From Gemmatimonadota bacterium (GTDB lineage Bacteria; Gemmatimonadota; Gemmatimonadetes; Longimicrobiales; Gaopeijiaceae): 64,000 nucleotides of DNA. Both the position numbers and the translations under genes were made by a program. The notes under the pieces were generated by a model. The model was not told the DNA's origin and made no database searches. It saw only the letters and a list, made by a program, of their open reading frames with translations. Location: assembly GCA_009692205.1 (NCBI GenBank), contig SHZR01000011.1, positions 1-64,000 of the forward strand. Reading direction: 5' to 3'. This document shows positions 25,943-34,597 of the stretch, one piece after another (positions within the stretch are counted from its first letter, which is position 1; each line of letters begins with the position of its first letter).

Positions 25943-26216
25943 TGTCGGGCTACGGGGCTACCGCGTGGTGGGCTTGGTGCAGGGCGTGGGATTCCGACAT
26001 TGGACGCGCAGGACCGCGGAGCGCCTCGGGCTCTCGGGAACCGTGCGCAATCTCCCGGACGGATCGGTGGAGGTCCACGCTGCGGGCATCGAGGAGAGCC
26101 TGCGTCGGTTCGAGGAGGCTCTACGGGACGGGCCACCCGCGGCGCGTGTGGAACGCGTCGAGGCTCTGACGCCGAGAGCAGATACGCCGCGCTCAGGGTT
26201 TAGCCTCAAGCATTGA
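25908..26216 (+). CDS. acyP: Acylphosphatase
   Basis: This small enzyme hydrolyses acyl phosphates. The product has both hallmarks: VVGLVQGVGFRHWTRR (the catalytic Arg) and SGTVRNLPDGSVEVHA (the catalytic Asn). ATG 25908 gives 102 residues and overlaps mnmE by 35 bp. GTG 25965 would give 83 residues, nearer the family core. It sits between mnmE and mnmG, an unusual insertion into this cluster, and is probably co-transcribed with them. Confidence 0.85.
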   Translation: MPCSPSSASESDVGLRGYRVVGLVQGVGFRHWTRRTAERLGLSGTVRNLPDGSVEVHAAGIEESLRRFEEALRDGPPAARVERVEALTPRADTPRSGFSLKH

Positions 26217-26240
26217 AGGCGGCTAAGGCGCGAGGAATCC

Positions 26241-28124
26241 ATGCGTAGTGCGTACGATGTGATCGTCGTTGGCGGAGGACACGCCGGCGTGGAGGCCGCG
26301 GCGGCGGCGGCCCGTGCGGGCGTGCGCACGCTTCTGTTGTCACCCGACCTGTCGAGACTCGGGCAGATGAGTTGCAACCCGGCGATCGGCGGTGTGGCGA
26401 AGGGTGTGGTGGTGCGCGAGGTGGACGCGCTGGGCGGCGTGATGGGCCGCGCGACGGATGCTTCGCGGATTCAGTTCCGGATGCTCAATCGTTCGAAGGG
26501 CCCGGCGGTGTGGGGACCGCGCGCGCAGTGTGACCGGGCGCTCTATCCCCAGGCCGTGCGACGGGTGCTCGAGGAGCTGCCCGGGCTGGATCTGTTCCAG
26601 GAGATGGTGGCCGGACTCGACGTGGTGGACGGACATGTACGCGGGGTCCGCACGCGCGGGGGCGTCTCGTTCTCGGCCGGGGCGGTCGTCGTGACCGCGG
26701 GCACCTTCCTGCGCGGGCGCATCCATGTGGGAGGGCACCCTGGGGTGGGCGCGGGGCGGTCCGGCGAGGCGCCCTCGATCGAGCTGGCCGTGGGCCTCGA
26801 GGAACTCGGACTCGAAGTGGCGCGGTTCAAGACCGGCACGCCCCCACGGATCGACGGTCGCACCGTGGACTTCTCGCGGGTGGAGCGTCAGGACGGGGAC
26901 CTGGCCGGATACCGCTTCTCGAGCTACACGGAGGAGACGGTTCCGGAGCAGAGGCCGTGCTGGATCACGTGGACAGGACCTGCGCTCAAGTCCTTGGTGG
27001 AAAACAATTTAGCCAGAAGCGCGCTGTTCGGGGGCGCGATCTCGGGGCGAGGACCACGGTACTGCCCGTCGATCGAAGACAAAGTACTGCGCTTCCCACA
27101 GGCGAGTCGCCACCAGGTGTTCCTGGAGCCCGAGGGCCTCGACACGAGCGAGCTCTACGTGAACGGGCTGTCGACGTCGCTTCCGGCCGAGGTGCAGCTC
27201 GAGTTCCTCCGGACGGTCCCGGGACTCGAGGACGTCGTCATGACGAAGGTGGGCTACGCGATCGAGTACGACTACTTCCCGCCCTGCCAGCTTCGGCACA
27301 CCCTGGAGGTGAAGGCGGTGGGCGGGCTGTACTTCGCCGGCCAGATCAACGGAACGACCGGCTACGAGGAGGCGGCGGGCCAGGGTGTGATGGCCGGCAT
27401 CAACGCCGCATTGCGCGTGAAGGGCGAGGAACCGTTCATCTTGGAGCGAGATGAGGCGTACATCGGGGTGCTGATCGACGACCTGGTGACACGGGGGGTG
27501 GACGAGCCCTATAGGCTGTTCACATCGCGGGCCGAATTCCGGCTTCTGCTGCGGCAGGACAATGCGGTGCGTCGTCTGGGCCCGCTCGCCAGGGCGCGTG
27601 GCCTGCTGACTCCGGCGCAGGAGGGTGCCCTGGACTCGCGCCTGGGGGAGGAGGAGCGTGTTCGGGCATGGTTCCGGGACACGATGCTTCAGGTCGGCGA
27701 CTTGGTTCCGGGACAACGGTTTTCGCCTGGGGTCTCAGGCCGAGTGCGCGCTGCGGACGCGGTGAAGCGTCAGGGCGTGAGCGCGCGTGACGTGCTCAGC
27801 GCTGCGGGGAGCGAGCGGGAGGTGGGGGCCTCCGACGAGACCTTGCTGGCGGTGGAAGTCGACCTCAAGTACGAAGGGTATGTACGCCGGGAGCGCCAGC
27901 GGGCCGATCGCCTCCGGGCCCAGGCGGCTTTCCGCCTTCGGGAAGACCTACCCTACGGGGAGTTCGTCACGCTCTCCCACGAGGCGCGGGAGAAGCTGGC
28001 GCGAGTTCGTCCGGACACCCTCGCCCAGGCCGCGCGCATTCCTGGCGTATCGCCGGCGGATCTCCAGAATCTGGTGCTGGAGGTTCGGCGCCGCGCGCCC
28101 GTGGCGCGGGGGTCCAAGGGCTAA
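26241..28124 (+). CDS. mnmG: tRNA uridine-5-carboxymethylaminomethyl modification enzyme MnmG
   Basis: MnmG is the FAD-dependent partner of MnmE. The 627-residue product has the FAD-binding motif [17 protein letters not shown] (9-25), [19 protein letters not shown], the conserved [21 protein letters not shown] with its catalytic Cys, and the C-terminal helical domain. Length is standard. It is the last core gene before the parS sites. rsmG, which commonly follows mnmG, is absent. Confidence 0.96.
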   Translation: MRSAYDVIVVGGGHAGVEAAAAAARAGVRTLLLSPDLSRLGQMSCNPAIGGVAKGVVVREVDALGGVMGRATDASRIQFRMLNRSKGPAVWGPRAQCDRALYPQAVRRVLEELPGLDLFQEMVAGLDVVDGHVRGVRTRGGVSFSAGAVVVTAGTFLRGRIHVGGHPGVGAGRSGEAPSIELAVGLEELGLEVARFKTGTPPRIDGRTVDFSRVERQDGDLAGYRFSSYTEETVPEQRPCWITWTGPALKSLVENNLARSALFGGAISGRGPRYCPSIEDKVLRFPQASRHQVFLEPEGLDTSELYVNGLSTSLPAEVQLEFLRTVPGLEDVVMTKVGYAIEYDYFPPCQLRHTLEVKAVGGLYFAGQINGTTGYEEAAGQGVMAGINAALRVKGEEPFILERDEAYIGVLIDDLVTRGVDEPYRLFTSRAEFRLLLRQDNAVRRLGPLARARGLLTPAQEGALDSRLGEEERVRAWFRDTMLQVGDLVPGQRFSPGVSGRVRAADAVKRQGVSARDVLSAAGSEREVGASDETLLAVEVDLKYEGYVRRERQRADRLRAQAAFRLREDLPYGEFVTLSHEAREKLARVRPDTLAQAARIPGVSPADLQNLVLEVRRRAPVARGSKG

Positions 28125-28151
28125 GGCCGAAGCGGTTGGGCCGTTCGGGGG

Positions 28152-28167
28152 TGTTTCACGTGAAACG
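28152..28167. promoter_or_regulatory. parS centromere site 1
   Basis: TGTTTCACGTGAAACG matches the bacterial parS consensus TGTTTCACGTGAAACA in 15 of 16 positions. It lies 28 bp after the mnmG stop. ParB, coded at 29642-30520, is expected to bind here and spread. Confidence 0.93.
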
Positions 28168-28198
28168 CCGCCTGAGCCCCTCGTCCACCGCGGCATCC

Positions 28199-28214
28199 TG
28201 TTTCACGTGAAACA
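28199..28214. promoter_or_regulatory. parS centromere site 2
   Basis: TGTTTCACGTGAAACA is a perfect 16-bp parS palindrome, 47 bp from site 1. Two parS sites within a few kilobases of dnaA and beside parAB support this being the origin-proximal segregation locus. Confidence 0.97.
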
Positions 28215-28225
28215 GGCCCTTCGCT

Positions 28226-28677
28226 TCACGGCCGGCGAACCAGCTCGAAGTGCGCCTGGCCGGGCTCCGAGACGAAATCGGGATTGAAGTCGAACTCGGT
28301 GGCCCCATCGAGGATGAGCGAGTCCGGCCTCGCGAAGACGTAGGCCGAGGGCGCGGGAGTGCCGCCCAGGGGGTTGAGCGTGAACTGAGACGAGCTCTGG
28401 ACCGTCAAATCTCCTAGCTCCACGTGAGGTCCTGCGAACTCGAGCGTCGCCGTGTACTGCCCGCTCGGCTCCACGCTGATCCAGAAAGATCCTCCGGTCG
28501 CCAGGACATCCACGACGACGGACGACGGGGCTCGGCACTGACCGTCAGGACGACGGCGTCCCAGGTCCCGACGAACGGCGCCACGGCCGCATCGACGGCG
28601 ACGCCGTCCGAGCCGCACGCGGCGATCCCTACGACGAGCCAAGAGAGCCCCGCACACTTGTTTACCCAGTGTCGCAT
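28226..28677 (-). pseudogene. Small lipoprotein gene with a frameshift
   Basis: Read in two frames this codes for a lipoprotein of about 150 residues. The first part starts MRHWVNKCAG and has a signal with lipobox GIAAC, then APFVGTWDAVVLTVSA. The second part continues VVVDVLATGGSFWISVEPSGQYTATLEFAG and ends PGQAHFELVRRP, a beta-rich lipocalin-like pattern. The frame changes near 28530 in a repeated CGTCGTCCGTCGTC stretch, consistent with loss of one base. The span is 452 bp, one short of a multiple of three. It may be decayed or a read error. It sits between parS and parA, divergent from parA. Confidence 0.6.
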
Positions 28678-28841
28678 CTCAATCCCCCCGCCGATTTGGC
28701 CCCCGTAGCCCTGCCTTGGCCAAAGCTCCACGCCGCCCGGGGCCTGGTCAAGCGTGCCGTGCGAATGCTTTCCCGCTCCCTGACGCCGCCCCTATATTGT
28801 CGGCCGGTCCCTCGTATGGCCGGATCCGGCCGGCACACCGT

Positions 28842-29645
28842 ATGTCTCACGTCATTGCGATCGCGAACCAAAAGGGCGGGGTGGGGAAGACGACCACCGC
28901 GATCAACCTCGGCGCGGCCCTAGCGGTCGCCGAGAAGCGTACCCTTGTGGTCGACATCGACCCCCAGGGAAACGCGACGAGCGGCCTGGGTGTGAGCTCA
29001 CGGGTCGCGAGACCGACGATCTATGATGTCCTCATCGGGAATAGCTCGATCGCGTCGGCCGTGATCAAGGGCGTGCACTTCCCCCATCTGGACGTGGTTC
29101 CGTCGACACGTGACCTGGTCGGGGCCGAGATCGAGCTAGTGACCGCGATGGGGCGCGAATCGATCCTGCGGGCAGCCCTGACGAGCATCCGCGAGACGTA
29201 CGACTTCATTCTGATCGACTGCCCTCCCTCGCTCGGCCTGCTGACGCTCAACACGCTCACCGCCGCAGATTCGGTGTTGATTCCCATCCAGTGCGAGTTC
29301 TACGCCTTGGAGGGCCTGAGCCAGCTCCTCAACACGGTGCGCCTCGTCCAGCGGTCCTTGAACCGAGGGCTGGAGATCGAGGGCGTCCTCCTCACCATGT
29401 TCGATCGCCGGCTCCACCTGTCGAGGCAGGTCGCCGCGGAGGCACGCGAGTACTTCGGCCCTAAGGTCTACCGCGCCGCGATCCCCCGGAACGTGCGGCT
29501 CGCGGAGGCCCCGAGCTTCGGCCAACCCATTGTCCTCTATGACGTGCTCTCGAGGGGCTCGAAGGCGTATCTCGCTATGGCACATGAAGTTATAGACAGG
29601 AGCTCGAAACGGGACGGCTCGATCGTCCTAGGAGCCGCGGGATGA
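28842..29645 (+). CDS. parA: Chromosome-partitioning ATPase ParA (Soj)
   Basis: ParA moves ParB-parS complexes along the nucleoid. The 267-residue product has the deviant Walker A KGGVGKTT (11-18), DIDPQGNATSGLG, Walker A' region LIDCPPSLGLLTLNTL and the conserved EAPSFGQP. ATG 28842 gives the canonical start IAIANQKGG; an earlier in-frame ATG adds 42 residues of no homology. A TATATT hexamer at 28793-28798 may be the -10 box. The stop overlaps parB (ATGA). Confidence 0.96.
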   Translation: MSHVIAIANQKGGVGKTTTAINLGAALAVAEKRTLVVDIDPQGNATSGLGVSSRVARPTIYDVLIGNSSIASAVIKGVHFPHLDVVPSTRDLVGAEIELVTAMGRESILRAALTSIRETYDFILIDCPPSLGLLTLNTLTAADSVLIPIQCEFYALEGLSQLLNTVRLVQRSLNRGLEIEGVLLTMFDRRLHLSRQVAAEAREYFGPKVYRAAIPRNVRLAEAPSFGQPIVLYDVLSRGSKAYLAMAHEVIDRSSKRDGSIVLGAAG

Positions 29646-30520
29646 CGCGAGAGCGTCTCGGCCGGGGGCTCGGGGCTCTCCTCGGGGAGTACCTGGACCC
29701 GCCTGCCGCGGCCGCGGAGACGCGTCGCGTCCCGCTGAGCGCCATCGTCCCGAATCCCGTTCAGCCGCGGCGTGTGTTCAGCGACGCCGAACTGGCGGAG
29801 CTCGCGGCGTCGATTCGGGAGAACGGACTCCTTCAGCCGCTGGTGGTGCGCCCAGCTCAGGGGTCGCCCGGCCGCTTCGAGCTCATCGTCGGAGAGCGCC
29901 GCTTTCGGGCGGTGTCGAGCCTCGGGTGGGAGGACGTACCCGTCGTGGTACGCGAGGCAACCGACGAGACGGTGCTGGTGCTCGCGCTCGTGGAGAACCT
30001 GCAACGCGAGGCCCTCAACCCGCTCGAGGAGGCCGAGGGCTACGTCGCGTTGAGCGAGAAGTTCGAGCTCAGCCACGCGGACATCGCCAAGGCGGTCGGC
30101 AAGGACCGCTCGACCGTGGCCAACGTCGTCCGCCTGCTCAAGCTGCCGCCCTCGGTGCGGAAGCTCGTGGAGGAGGGCTCGCTGTCTCAGGGACACGCGC
30201 GCGCGCTGCTTTCCCTAGAGGACGACGTCATGGCCGGCGAGTTCGCCCGGCGCGCCGCGAGCGAGGGCTGGTCCGTCCGCGAGATCGAGCGCCGCGTCGG
30301 CCAGGACGAGCGGAAGCCACGGCTGAGGAAGGCCAAGGCGAAGACCCCGGTGATCCGCGCGCTGGAGGAGGCGCTCGAGGACCATCTGATGACGCGCGTC
30401 GAGGTCCGAGACGGTCGCGGTGGTAAGGGTTCGATCGAGATCCGCTTCCACGGGCCGGAAGATCTCGAGCGCGTGTTCGAGTTGATCACGGGACGTCCGC
30501 TCGGCGAAATCGTCGGATGA
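29642..30520 (+). CDS. parB: Chromosome-partitioning protein ParB (Spo0J)
   Basis: ParB is the CTPase clamp that loads on parS. The 292-residue product begins with the basic RERLGRGLGALLGE tail, then the ParB/Srx CTP-binding domain with PNPVQPRR, LAASIRENGLLQPL and IVGERRFRA, a helix-turn-helix (LSHADIAKAVGKDRSTVANV) that reads parS, and a C-terminal dimer domain. Its cognate parS sites are at 28152 and 28199. It overlaps both parA and the following peptidase gene by 4 bp. Confidence 0.96.
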   Translation: MTRERLGRGLGALLGEYLDPPAAAAETRRVPLSAIVPNPVQPRRVFSDAELAELAASIRENGLLQPLVVRPAQGSPGRFELIVGERRFRAVSSLGWEDVPVVVREATDETVLVLALVENLQREALNPLEEAEGYVALSEKFELSHADIAKAVGKDRSTVANVVRLLKLPPSVRKLVEEGSLSQGHARALLSLEDDVMAGEFARRAASEGWSVREIERRVGQDERKPRLRKAKAKTPVIRALEEALEDHLMTRVEVRDGRGGKGSIEIRFHGPEDLERVFELITGRPLGEIVG

Positions 30521-31299
30521 AGCGCCCTCGCCGCGATCGCAAGCTGACGATCATGCTCGTGCCAGACGGCGCGAGAGAGAGCACGACCTTCCACCTTTCT
30601 TACTTCGCCCTACGCGGCGTAGCCGCGCTCGGCGCATTGATCGCGCTCGGTCTGACGGTCATGGCGGGTAGTTGGTGGTATTTGGCGGCGCGTGCTTCTC
30701 GCGCGTCGGACCTCCAGGCCGAGGTCGAGGTCATGACCCGCGATCGAGCCCGCGTCACGGCGCTCGTCCAGCGGCTCGAGACGATCGAGACGCAGTACAC
30801 GAAGATCCGCGATCTCTTCGGGCGCGCCGAGGACGGTGCACTCTCCGACGTGTGGCTTCCGCCCGCGACCACTCCGCGGAGAGGTGCGGGCTCGGCGCAA
30901 GCTCAAGACGGCCCGAGCTTGCCCAATGTTTGGCCACTGACCGAACGAGGTTTCGTAACGCGCGGCGTGCACGAGGGCCTCGAGGGAGGGCATCCTGGCC
31001 TCGACATCGCAGTGGCCACCGACTCGTACATCCGAGCGGCGGGTGGCGGGACCGTGGTCGACCTGGGCGACGACGCGGTGTACGGACGCTTCGTCGTCAT
31101 CGATCACGGGAGCGGCTACACGACGCTCTACGGTCACGCGTCCCTGCACTTGGTCACGCTCGGACAGGAGGTCCGCGCGAGGCAGGTGGTCGCCCTGAGC
31201 GGTTCCACAGGGCGGTCCACGGGCCCACATCTGCATTTCGAGGTGCTCGTAGACGGAGAGCACGTGGATCCGTTGACGGTCGTGAAACAGCCGACCTAG
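30517..31299 (+). CDS. M23-family peptidoglycan endopeptidase, membrane-anchored
   Basis: The 260-residue protein has a short basic cytoplasmic tail, one membrane segment (about 35-53, ALIALGLTVMAGSWWYL), a coiled-coil-like stretch (about 58-92) and a LytM/M23 domain. The zinc ligands are present: HPGLD (about 161) and the HLHFEV motif near 240, with YGHAS between. Such proteins cut or regulate cutting of peptidoglycan crosslinks. The gene overlaps parB and is followed by a bactofilin, a pairing known to shape the cell wall. It is thus the wall-remodelling arm of this par operon. Confidence 0.92.
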   Translation: MKRPRRDRKLTIMLVPDGARESTTFHLSYFALRGVAALGALIALGLTVMAGSWWYLAARASRASDLQAEVEVMTRDRARVTALVQRLETIETQYTKIRDLFGRAEDGALSDVWLPPATTPRRGAGSAQAQDGPSLPNVWPLTERGFVTRGVHEGLEGGHPGLDIAVATDSYIRAAGGGTVVDLGDDAVYGRFVVIDHGSGYTTLYGHASLHLVTLGQEVRARQVVALSGSTGRSTGPHLHFEVLVDGEHVDPLTVVKQPT

Positions 31300-31366
31300 G
31301 ATCGGGGTCCCTTCGGCGCTGCAACCGTCCGTGGCGCCTTCCAAGCACGACTTGAGGAGACGGCGT

Positions 31367-31819
31367 ATGGCCCGCGACAGCGCAGGAACAGCACCCGAGG
31401 CCGTGATCTCGATCATCGGCCCGGGCATGAAAGTGATCGGCGATTGCCATACCGACGGGACCGTGCGGGTCGAAGGCACTGTCGAAGGGTCGATCAAGGC
31501 GGGGAAGGCCGTGGTGATCGGGAGGCAGGGCGTCGTCATCGGGGACATCCAGACCCAGGACGCTGTCGTTTCGGGTCGCGTCACCGGAACCCTGGTAGCC
31601 GAGTCGCGACTCGAGCTCCAGGCCACGTGCCAGATCGACGGCGACGTCCGGACCCGAAGGATGCAGCTGGAGGAGGGGGCCATCCTCAATGGCAGCGTCC
31701 ATATGAGCGATGGGAAGCGGCCTGGCCAGGGTGGCATGGCGGGCGGGGGCGGGGCGGAGACCACGCCGGACGCCGTGCGGGCGCGGCACCCCGCCGAGGC
31801 AGCGGGTCCCGGGAGTTGA
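31367..31819 (+). CDS. Bactofilin cytoskeletal protein
   Basis: Bactofilins are beta-helical proteins that polymerise without nucleotide and localise wall enzymes or ParAB. The 150-residue product has the DUF583 pattern: SIIGPGMKVIGDCHTDGTVRV-type repeats of about 10-12 residues (for example GTVEGSIKAGKAVVIG and GDIQTQDAVVSGRVTGTL), then a Gly-rich C-terminal tail. ATG 31367 has GAGGAGA 6-13 bp upstream and is preferred over GTG 31331. Adjacent parAB and M23 genes match the bactofilin-par arrangement described in myxobacteria. Confidence 0.92.
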   Translation: MARDSAGTAPEAVISIIGPGMKVIGDCHTDGTVRVEGTVEGSIKAGKAVVIGRQGVVIGDIQTQDAVVSGRVTGTLVAESRLELQATCQIDGDVRTRRMQLEEGAILNGSVHMSDGKRPGQGGMAGGGGAETTPDAVRARHPAEAAGPGS

Positions 31820-32008
31820 TTCACATGTTTCCCACGCCGGAGCGCTGGACGAAGCGTACCGCGCGCGGCGACGCCTGGGCCCGTAACTCCTTGTTCCCGT
31901 TGGCTTTGTAAGCTGCGCTTTCCGTTTGTCACAACCGCCGATACACAGCGGGCCCCGTTTTCCACACAATGTCCACGGGGTGCTCGGACGCGGCGTTAGG
32001 GGGTGGCC

Positions 32009-32767
32009 ATGAAACTAGAATCCTTGCTCCAATACATCGATAAGTACATGGCTGTGGAGGGACATCCGGACAACCCTCGCGCCATGAACGGCCTGCAGGT
32101 GGAGGGTCGGGGGGAGGTCGGCCACGTGGTTGCCGCGGTGGACGCCTCCGAGGCCTCGATCCAGGATGCGGTCGCGCGCGGGGCCGACCTCCTCATTGTC
32201 CATCACGGACTCTTCTGGGGTGGGTCCGCTCCGCTGACGGGGCGACTCCTGCGCCGTGTGAAGCCCTTGGTCGGGGGCGGCGTGTCGCTCTACAGCTGCC
32301 ACCTGCCGCTCGACAGTCATGCCGAGATTGGAAACTCCGCGCTCCTCGGGCGGGCGCTCGGACTCTCCCTGGAAGGAAGGTTCGGGCGCTTCGACGGCAT
32401 CGACGTCGGATGGCAGGGGCGCCTCGACCAACCCGTCGACTCCACCACTCTGACGGCGCGCACGGAGGTAGCGGTGGGCGGATCGGTCCGACTCATCGCG
32501 GGCGGAGGGCCGCGTATCGAGCGCGTCGGCGTGGTGACCGGCGCGGGTGCGGGTGCGTTGGCGGAGGCTGCGCAATTGGGCCTCGACGCGCTGGTCACCG
32601 GCGAGTGCAGCCACCATCACTACTTCGACGCGATGGAACTCGGCGTACACCTGCTTCTCGCCGGGCACTACGCGACGGAGACGTTCGGCGTGAGGGCCCT
32701 CGCCGCGCACGTGGCGGAGCGCTTCGGACTGACGTGGGAGTTCGTCGACCGAGCGACCGGGCTCTAG
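32009..32767 (+). CDS. Nif3-like dinuclear metal-centre protein (YbgI/DUF34)
   Basis: The product of about 252 residues has the Nif3/DUF34 metal motifs: LIVHHGLFWG in the N-terminal half, SCHLPLDSH, and GECSHHHYFDA with GHYATE in the C-terminal half. These ligate two metal ions at the centre of a ring-shaped hexamer. Annotations as GTP cyclohydrolase 1 type 2 are not firmly established. ATG 32009 with AGGGGG about 8 bp upstream is preferred to GTG 32003. It follows the bactofilin after a 189-bp spacer, so it likely has its own promoter. Confidence 0.9.
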   Translation: MKLESLLQYIDKYMAVEGHPDNPRAMNGLQVEGRGEVGHVVAAVDASEASIQDAVARGADLLIVHHGLFWGGSAPLTGRLLRRVKPLVGGGVSLYSCHLPLDSHAEIGNSALLGRALGLSLEGRFGRFDGIDVGWQGRLDQPVDSTTLTARTEVAVGGSVRLIAGGGPRIERVGVVTGAGAGALAEAAQLGLDALVTGECSHHHYFDAMELGVHLLLAGHYATETFGVRALAAHVAERFGLTWEFVDRATGL

Positions 32768-32774
32768 AGCCGGC

Positions 32775-34409
32775 TTACCTGCTTCCCATCATCGCGTCGC
32801 GCGCGGCCTTGAACTCCTGACCCTCCGGCCAGTTCGGCCAGCTGTCGGTCGCGGCGAGGTCGAGGAGGGTCCTCAACGCGAGCGCACCCTGCTGGACGGC
32901 GCCGGCGTAGTCGAAGTCGGCCCCGACCTCGTCCGACGGAGCATGGTAGTGGTCCGCGTTGTACGCTGCGCGAATCGAGTCACCCCAGCCCGCGGGACGC
33001 CCGACGTAGTTCCAACCGTGCCGCACGTACAACGAGGGGACGCCCGCCCGCGCGAACGGAAAGTGGTCCGAGCGAAAGTAGCTGCCCACCTGCGGCTCGG
33101 CGTCGGGTGTGAGCGTGAGGCCGAGCTCAGCCGCGCGCGCCCGAACGTACACCCCGAGCTCGCTCCGCTCCTCACCCATGACCGAGATGTCGGTCGTCTC
33201 GCCCCACACGTTCGCCTCGTCGAAGTTGACGACCGCCACGGTACGATCGAGCGGATAGAGCGGAGCCTGCACGTATCCCTCGGCTCCCAGGAGTCCCCGC
33301 TCTTCGGCGCCGGTCGCGATGAAGAGGATGGAGCGCGCGGGCGCGGGATCCAGACCCGAGAGCGAGTGGGCCATGGCGAGGATCAGTGCGGTGCCCGACG
33401 CGTTGTCGTAGGCGCCGTTGTAGATCGAGTCGCCGTCGACGAGCTCGCCGACGCCGAAGTGATCGTAGTGCGACGTGACCAGGAGGTACTCGTCCGGGCG
33501 CTCCGAGCCTCGGAGAAGACCGACGACGTTGGCCGTGTCGACCCGTCGTACCGCTGAGCGCACGCCCCCGCGCACCGTGATCCCTGTCTCGATGGCGACG
33601 AAGCCGCGCGCGCCGGCGCGCGCCTTCAGCTCGTCGTAGTCGAGGCCGCCCGTCGCCAGCGCTGCGCGCGCGAGGTCCCGGGTCACCCACCCGATGAGGC
33701 CAGCGGGCCGTGGCGCAGCCGGAGCCAACGGCAGTGCGAACTGATCACCGGAGAAGCCTCCCCGAACGACGCTCCAGGGGTAACCTGCGGGCTCCGTCTC
33801 GTGCACGATGAGCGCGCCGAGGGCTCCTTGGCGCGCCGCCTCCTCGTACTTGTACGTCCACCGGCCGTAGTACGTCATGGCGACGCCGCCGAAGAGATCG
33901 GGCTCGCTCGCCGGGGCCGGCGGGTCGTTCACGAGGACGAGGACGTACTTCCCGGCTACGTCCACGCCGGCGAAGTCATCCCAGCCGCTCTCGGGCGCGT
34001 CGATTCCGTACCCGACGAAGACGAGCTCGGCCTCACCCCCGACCTCCGTGGCCTCCCTGTCCCCCGGGTTCAACACGAAGTCATCGAGATAGACGGGCTG
34101 GATCCTGCCGGCCGGACCTCTGATCGCCAACGTCACGCCCCCAGGGTCGGGTGTGTTGCCGACCATCGGGACCGGCTGGACATAGGAGCCACCCGGCGCC
34201 TCCAGTCCGTACTCCTCGAAGCGCGCGGCGATGTAGTCCACCGCGAGGTCGCCGCCGGGCTGGCCGGGTCCCCGGCCGAGGTACTCGTCGGAAGCCAAGA
34301 CGCGCGTGTGCTCCGCGATCTCGTCGGCGGAGACGGCGGGAATCTCCCCGTCCCGGGCGCAGGCCCCTCCCGCGATGACGGCCATCAACCATGCCAGGCG
34401 TCGATTCAA
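32775..34409 (-). CDS. Secreted M28-family peptidase with PA-type insert
   Basis: The product of about 544 residues starts with a lipoprotein-like or cleavable signal (LAWLMAVIAGGACARDG), then a protease-associated-like region (about 80-290) and the M28 catalytic domain. Metal and catalytic motifs: TSHYDHFG, YNGAYDNASG, GAEERGLLG, VNFDEANVWG and YHAPSDEV. TTG 34409 is chosen because GGGAGA lies 9 bp upstream; an ATG at 34385 is the other choice, and the longer open frame to 34637 lacks signal character. It degrades peptides outside the inner membrane. It is divergent from the M14 peptidase gene. Confidence 0.88.
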   Translation of the reverse strand: MNRRLAWLMAVIAGGACARDGEIPAVSADEIAEHTRVLASDEYLGRGPGQPGGDLAVDYIAARFEEYGLEAPGGSYVQPVPMVGNTPDPGGVTLAIRGPAGRIQPVYLDDFVLNPGDREATEVGGEAELVFVGYGIDAPESGWDDFAGVDVAGKYVLVLVNDPPAPASEPDLFGGVAMTYYGRWTYKYEEAARQGALGALIVHETEPAGYPWSVVRGGFSGDQFALPLAPAAPRPAGLIGWVTRDLARAALATGGLDYDELKARAGARGFVAIETGITVRGGVRSAVRRVDTANVVGLLRGSERPDEYLLVTSHYDHFGVGELVDGDSIYNGAYDNASGTALILAMAHSLSGLDPAPARSILFIATGAEERGLLGAEGYVQAPLYPLDRTVAVVNFDEANVWGETTDISVMGEERSELGVYVRARAAELGLTLTPDAEPQVGSYFRSDHFPFARAGVPSLYVRHGWNYVGRPAGWGDSIRAAYNADHYHAPSDEVGADFDYAGAVQQGALALRTLLDLAATDSWPNWPEGQEFKAARDAMMGSR

Positions 34410-34597
34410 CTGCCATCTCCCAGGGGGGTCATGCACGATAGGGTAGGTCTTCCTGCCCCTTGGGCCAAGCGCGCCCGACCCCCCCTGACGCGCGTCCGTT
34501 GCCGCCTCCGGGGCGCTTGAATACCATCCTCCAGCACCCGGATGGACGGCGGCAGGGGCGCGTCCGTCCCGCCCGGGGCCCACGACTAAGGATCTCG

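Noticed and set aside
28716-28841. Longer ParA start at an ATG at 28716
   Set aside because: The extra 42 residues have no ParA features and would cover the putative -10 box; ATG 28842 fits the family.
31958-31966. DnaA-box-like TTTTCCACA before the nif3-like gene
   Set aside because: A single one-mismatch box far from dnaA; without clustering it cannot be called a DnaA-binding region.
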